DNA of 21,828 nt from Candidatus Fibrimonadales bacterium (GTDB lineage Bacteria > Fibrobacterota > Fibrobacteria > Fibrobacterales > Fibrobacteraceae), in assembly GCA_009788135.1 (NCBI GenBank), contig WQSA01000009.1, positions 1 through 21,828 on the forward strand, written 5' to 3'. How positions within the stretch are numbered: position 1 is the first letter of the stretch; every line of letters starts with the position of its first letter. Positions 20,802-21,828 of the stretch are shown here, piece after piece. The notes beneath the pieces are model-generated. The model saw nothing but the letters and a program-made list of their open reading frames with translations. It had not been told where the DNA came from and ran no database searches. The position numbers and the translations under genes were made by a program.

Positions 20802-20830
20802 CCGGACTTTTATCCGTAGAATGTCCGTTT
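20802..20830 (+). terminator. Weak hairpin at the metF / flagellar convergent junction
   Basis: CGGAC (20803-20807) can pair with GTCCG (20823-20827), followed by TTTA. A further TCCGG at 20832-20836 can pair instead with CCGGA (20802-20806). It overlaps the last codons of the convergent gene and could serve both directions; the stem is short. Confidence 0.3.
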
Positions 20831-21256
20831 ATCCGGAGCTTTTAGATAAGTTTTGATAACGCCCACGTTGTGCCTGAATTCCACCGATTCCTGGCGCAAA
20901 GAGTTTAAGTGGTGCTCTATGCTTTTTCTTATTGCTGAGTTTTGTTTTGCGAACAGAGGAGATAAATCCTGAACGCAACGGATTCTTTCTATTAAAAAAG
21001 CCTTGTCCATGCTCGTAACGGTTGGGTCTTTGTCTATCACTTCGTAATAACCGTTTATATTATTCAATTCCTGAATGGCAACTCTTGTGGCGCGGCCTCT
21101 ATCTTCCGTGCATTGGTTCAATTCCTCTGCATACGCTTCCATGCCAATATCCAGCGGAGAAAGCTCTCTTATCTTTTCGCCGCATTCCAATACTTTCTTG
21201 CAAAGTTGCATTGCAGAGTCTATTTTTGAAGAAAGGGTTCTAACTTCTTTATGCAT
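20810..21256 (-). CDS. Putative flagellar chaperone (FliT- or FlgN-like)
   Basis: A 148-aa all-helical, charged protein starting two bases after the fliS stop codon, in the order fliD-fliS-this gene. That is the position of fliT in many genomes. No signal peptide or membrane helix is present. N-terminal helices (KIDSAMQLCKKVLECGEKIREL) are followed by further heptad-like helices, and the end (VIKTYLKAPDKRTFYG) resembles the terminal region of FlgN-type proteins. No firm motif exists for these families, so assignment rests on context and fold type. It would escort FliD or hook-filament junction proteins to the export gate. Confidence 0.55.
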   Translation of the reverse strand: MHKEVRTLSSKIDSAMQLCKKVLECGEKIRELSPLDIGMEAYAEELNQCTEDRGRATRVAIQELNNINGYYEVIDKDPTVTSMDKAFLIERIRCVQDLSPLFAKQNSAIRKSIEHHLNSLRQESVEFRHNVGVIKTYLKAPDKRTFYG

Positions 21257-21257
21257 T

Positions 21258-21713
21258 TTATCCTACCATGCTAACGTAGCTGCGAGGAGTTCCTGTAGCC
21301 AGCTTGCTTGAAAAATCCCTGTCTTGGCGAACCTGCCCTAAAGCTTTTTGCCAAGAATCTTTCAATTGACCCATCATTTCTTGAACTTCCGTGAAGTTCT
21401 TAGCGATGTTCTTTATGTTTCCTTCATGAATATGGAAACTGTAGAAATCGTATAGCCTCCAGAGGTTTTTTGCGACTTCTCCGCCTTTTTCCATATCGAG
21501 AGAGGCCATCAATTCGTTGATGCCAGACTCTATTTTGTGGCAAGCTTCCGCTTTGCGGGCGAATTTGCCTGCTTCCAGAGCTTCTTTGGCTATTCCGCAC
21601 CATTTTATGCAATGGTCGTAGATCATAATGATCAATTGTCCGCGATCCGATGTTTCAACGGACGCTTGGCGATATTGCCCGAAACCTGGTTTGCCGTAAG
21701 TTGCGTTTTGCAT
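21258..21713 (-). CDS. fliS: Flagellar export chaperone FliS
   Basis: It binds unfolded flagellin in the cytoplasm and prevents early polymerisation. The 151-aa sequence shows the classical pattern: YRQASVETSDRGQLIIMIYD at the N-terminus, the helix EALEAGKFARKAEACHKIESG, then INELMASLDMEKGGEVAKNL, WRLYDFYSFHIHEGNIKN, and EVQEMMGQLKDSWQKAL. A C-terminal extension (VRQDRDFSSKLATGTPRSYVSMVG) goes beyond the usual end. AAGGAAGG lies five bases upstream of the ATG. It directly follows fliD and precedes a FliT/FlgN-like gene. This is the canonical copy; a diverged FliS-like gene accompanies flagellin at 3161-3547. Confidence 0.93.
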   Translation of the reverse strand: MQNATYGKPGFGQYRQASVETSDRGQLIIMIYDHCIKWCGIAKEALEAGKFARKAEACHKIESGINELMASLDMEKGGEVAKNLWRLYDFYSFHIHEGNIKNIAKNFTEVQEMMGQLKDSWQKALGQVRQDRDFSSKLATGTPRSYVSMVG

Positions 21714-21732
21714 AGAGAACCTTCCTTTTAAA

Positions 21733-21828
21733 TTACCTTGACAATCCGCTTAGGGTTGACATCATATTTGCCGTTTGAGATTGCAGATTGCCCATGCTTC
21801 TTTCCAAAGAAGCAAACTGGCTTGTAAT
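21733..21828 (-). CDS. fliD: Flagellar filament cap protein FliD, C-terminal end
   Basis: Only the last 31 residues are in the window; the frame is too short to appear as a full ORF and runs off the edge. They read ITSQFASLERSMGNLQSQTA followed by NMMSTLSGLSR, matching the conserved FliD C-terminal helix (pattern FxxLExxMxxLxxQ). FliD caps the filament and guides flagellin assembly. The gene continues beyond base 21828. The stop lies 19 bp before the fliS start, and the fliS ribosome site is in that gap. Confidence 0.85.
   Translation of the reverse strand: MTSQFASLERSMGNLQSQTANMMSTLSGLSR

Noticed and set aside
1..21828. Insertion sequences, prophage, CRISPR arrays or toxin-antitoxin pairs
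   Set aside because: No transposase, integrase, phage structural gene, spacer-repeat array or recognisable toxin-antitoxin pair was found on either strand.

Overview
The window looks like a chromosomal segment of a member of the Fibrobacterota. This is inferred from three things: a FISUMP-domain lipoprotein-like gene (the family first described as Fibrobacter succinogenes major paralogs), a GLUG-repeat surface protein, and a GH45 cellulase carrying a C-terminal type IX-like sorting tail. Flagellar genes (flagellin, two FliS-type chaperones, the end of fliD) mark a motile lineage. That argues against Fibrobacter itself, which is non-motile, and fits gut relatives or the chitinolytic sister classes. 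DNA is moderately AT-rich, coding density is very high, and many neighbouring genes overlap or abut. No transposase, integrase, CRISPR array or rRNA is visible.

Layout. 1-1694: the 3' end of a queuosine-precursor transporter converges on a secreted GH45 endoglucanase. 1744-2437: trpF followed by tRNA-Ser(GCT). 2438-4385 (minus): flagellin, a FliS-like protein and an ABC ATPase, tightly packed behind a textbook sigma-28 promoter (4432-4458). 4630-8851 (plus): a surface-protein region with two puzzling overlapping ORFs (probable frame switch), a large GLUG protein made of two tandem modules, a FISUMP protein, two mini-ORFs and several hairpins. 8928-11276 (plus): secreted cyclophilin, a Lys/Ala-tailed zinc-ribbon protein, folC. 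11296-12579: a DUF4407 membrane/coiled-coil protein.

12590-20019 (minus): one long, nearly gapless gene string: CitE-like lyase, dsbD, ubiE/menG, ubiX, ssb, a membrane protein, asd, a 69-aa membrane protein, alr, then tRNA-Thr(CGT). It mixes quinone synthesis, periplasmic redox, peptidoglycan/lysine precursor supply and replication. 20054-20800: a divergent metF-like gene. 20810-21828 (minus): a FliT/FlgN-like protein, fliS and the C-terminus of FliD.

The most useful cross-cutting observation is a promoter rule. A CTAnATT box lies 6-8 nt upstream of the ATG of five first-in-operon genes that have no Shine-Dalgarno sequence, which predicts leaderless mRNAs. The same box sits exactly 10 nt upstream of both tRNAs. 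Other points worth checking are a 35-bp heptamer repeat inside trpF, a frame switch beside an A9 run that would create a six-cysteine cluster, an ABC ATPase with degenerate catalytic motifs in the flagellin operon, and the mini-ORF/hairpin region after the FISUMP gene. I did not find a complete, clearly novel multi-gene system.
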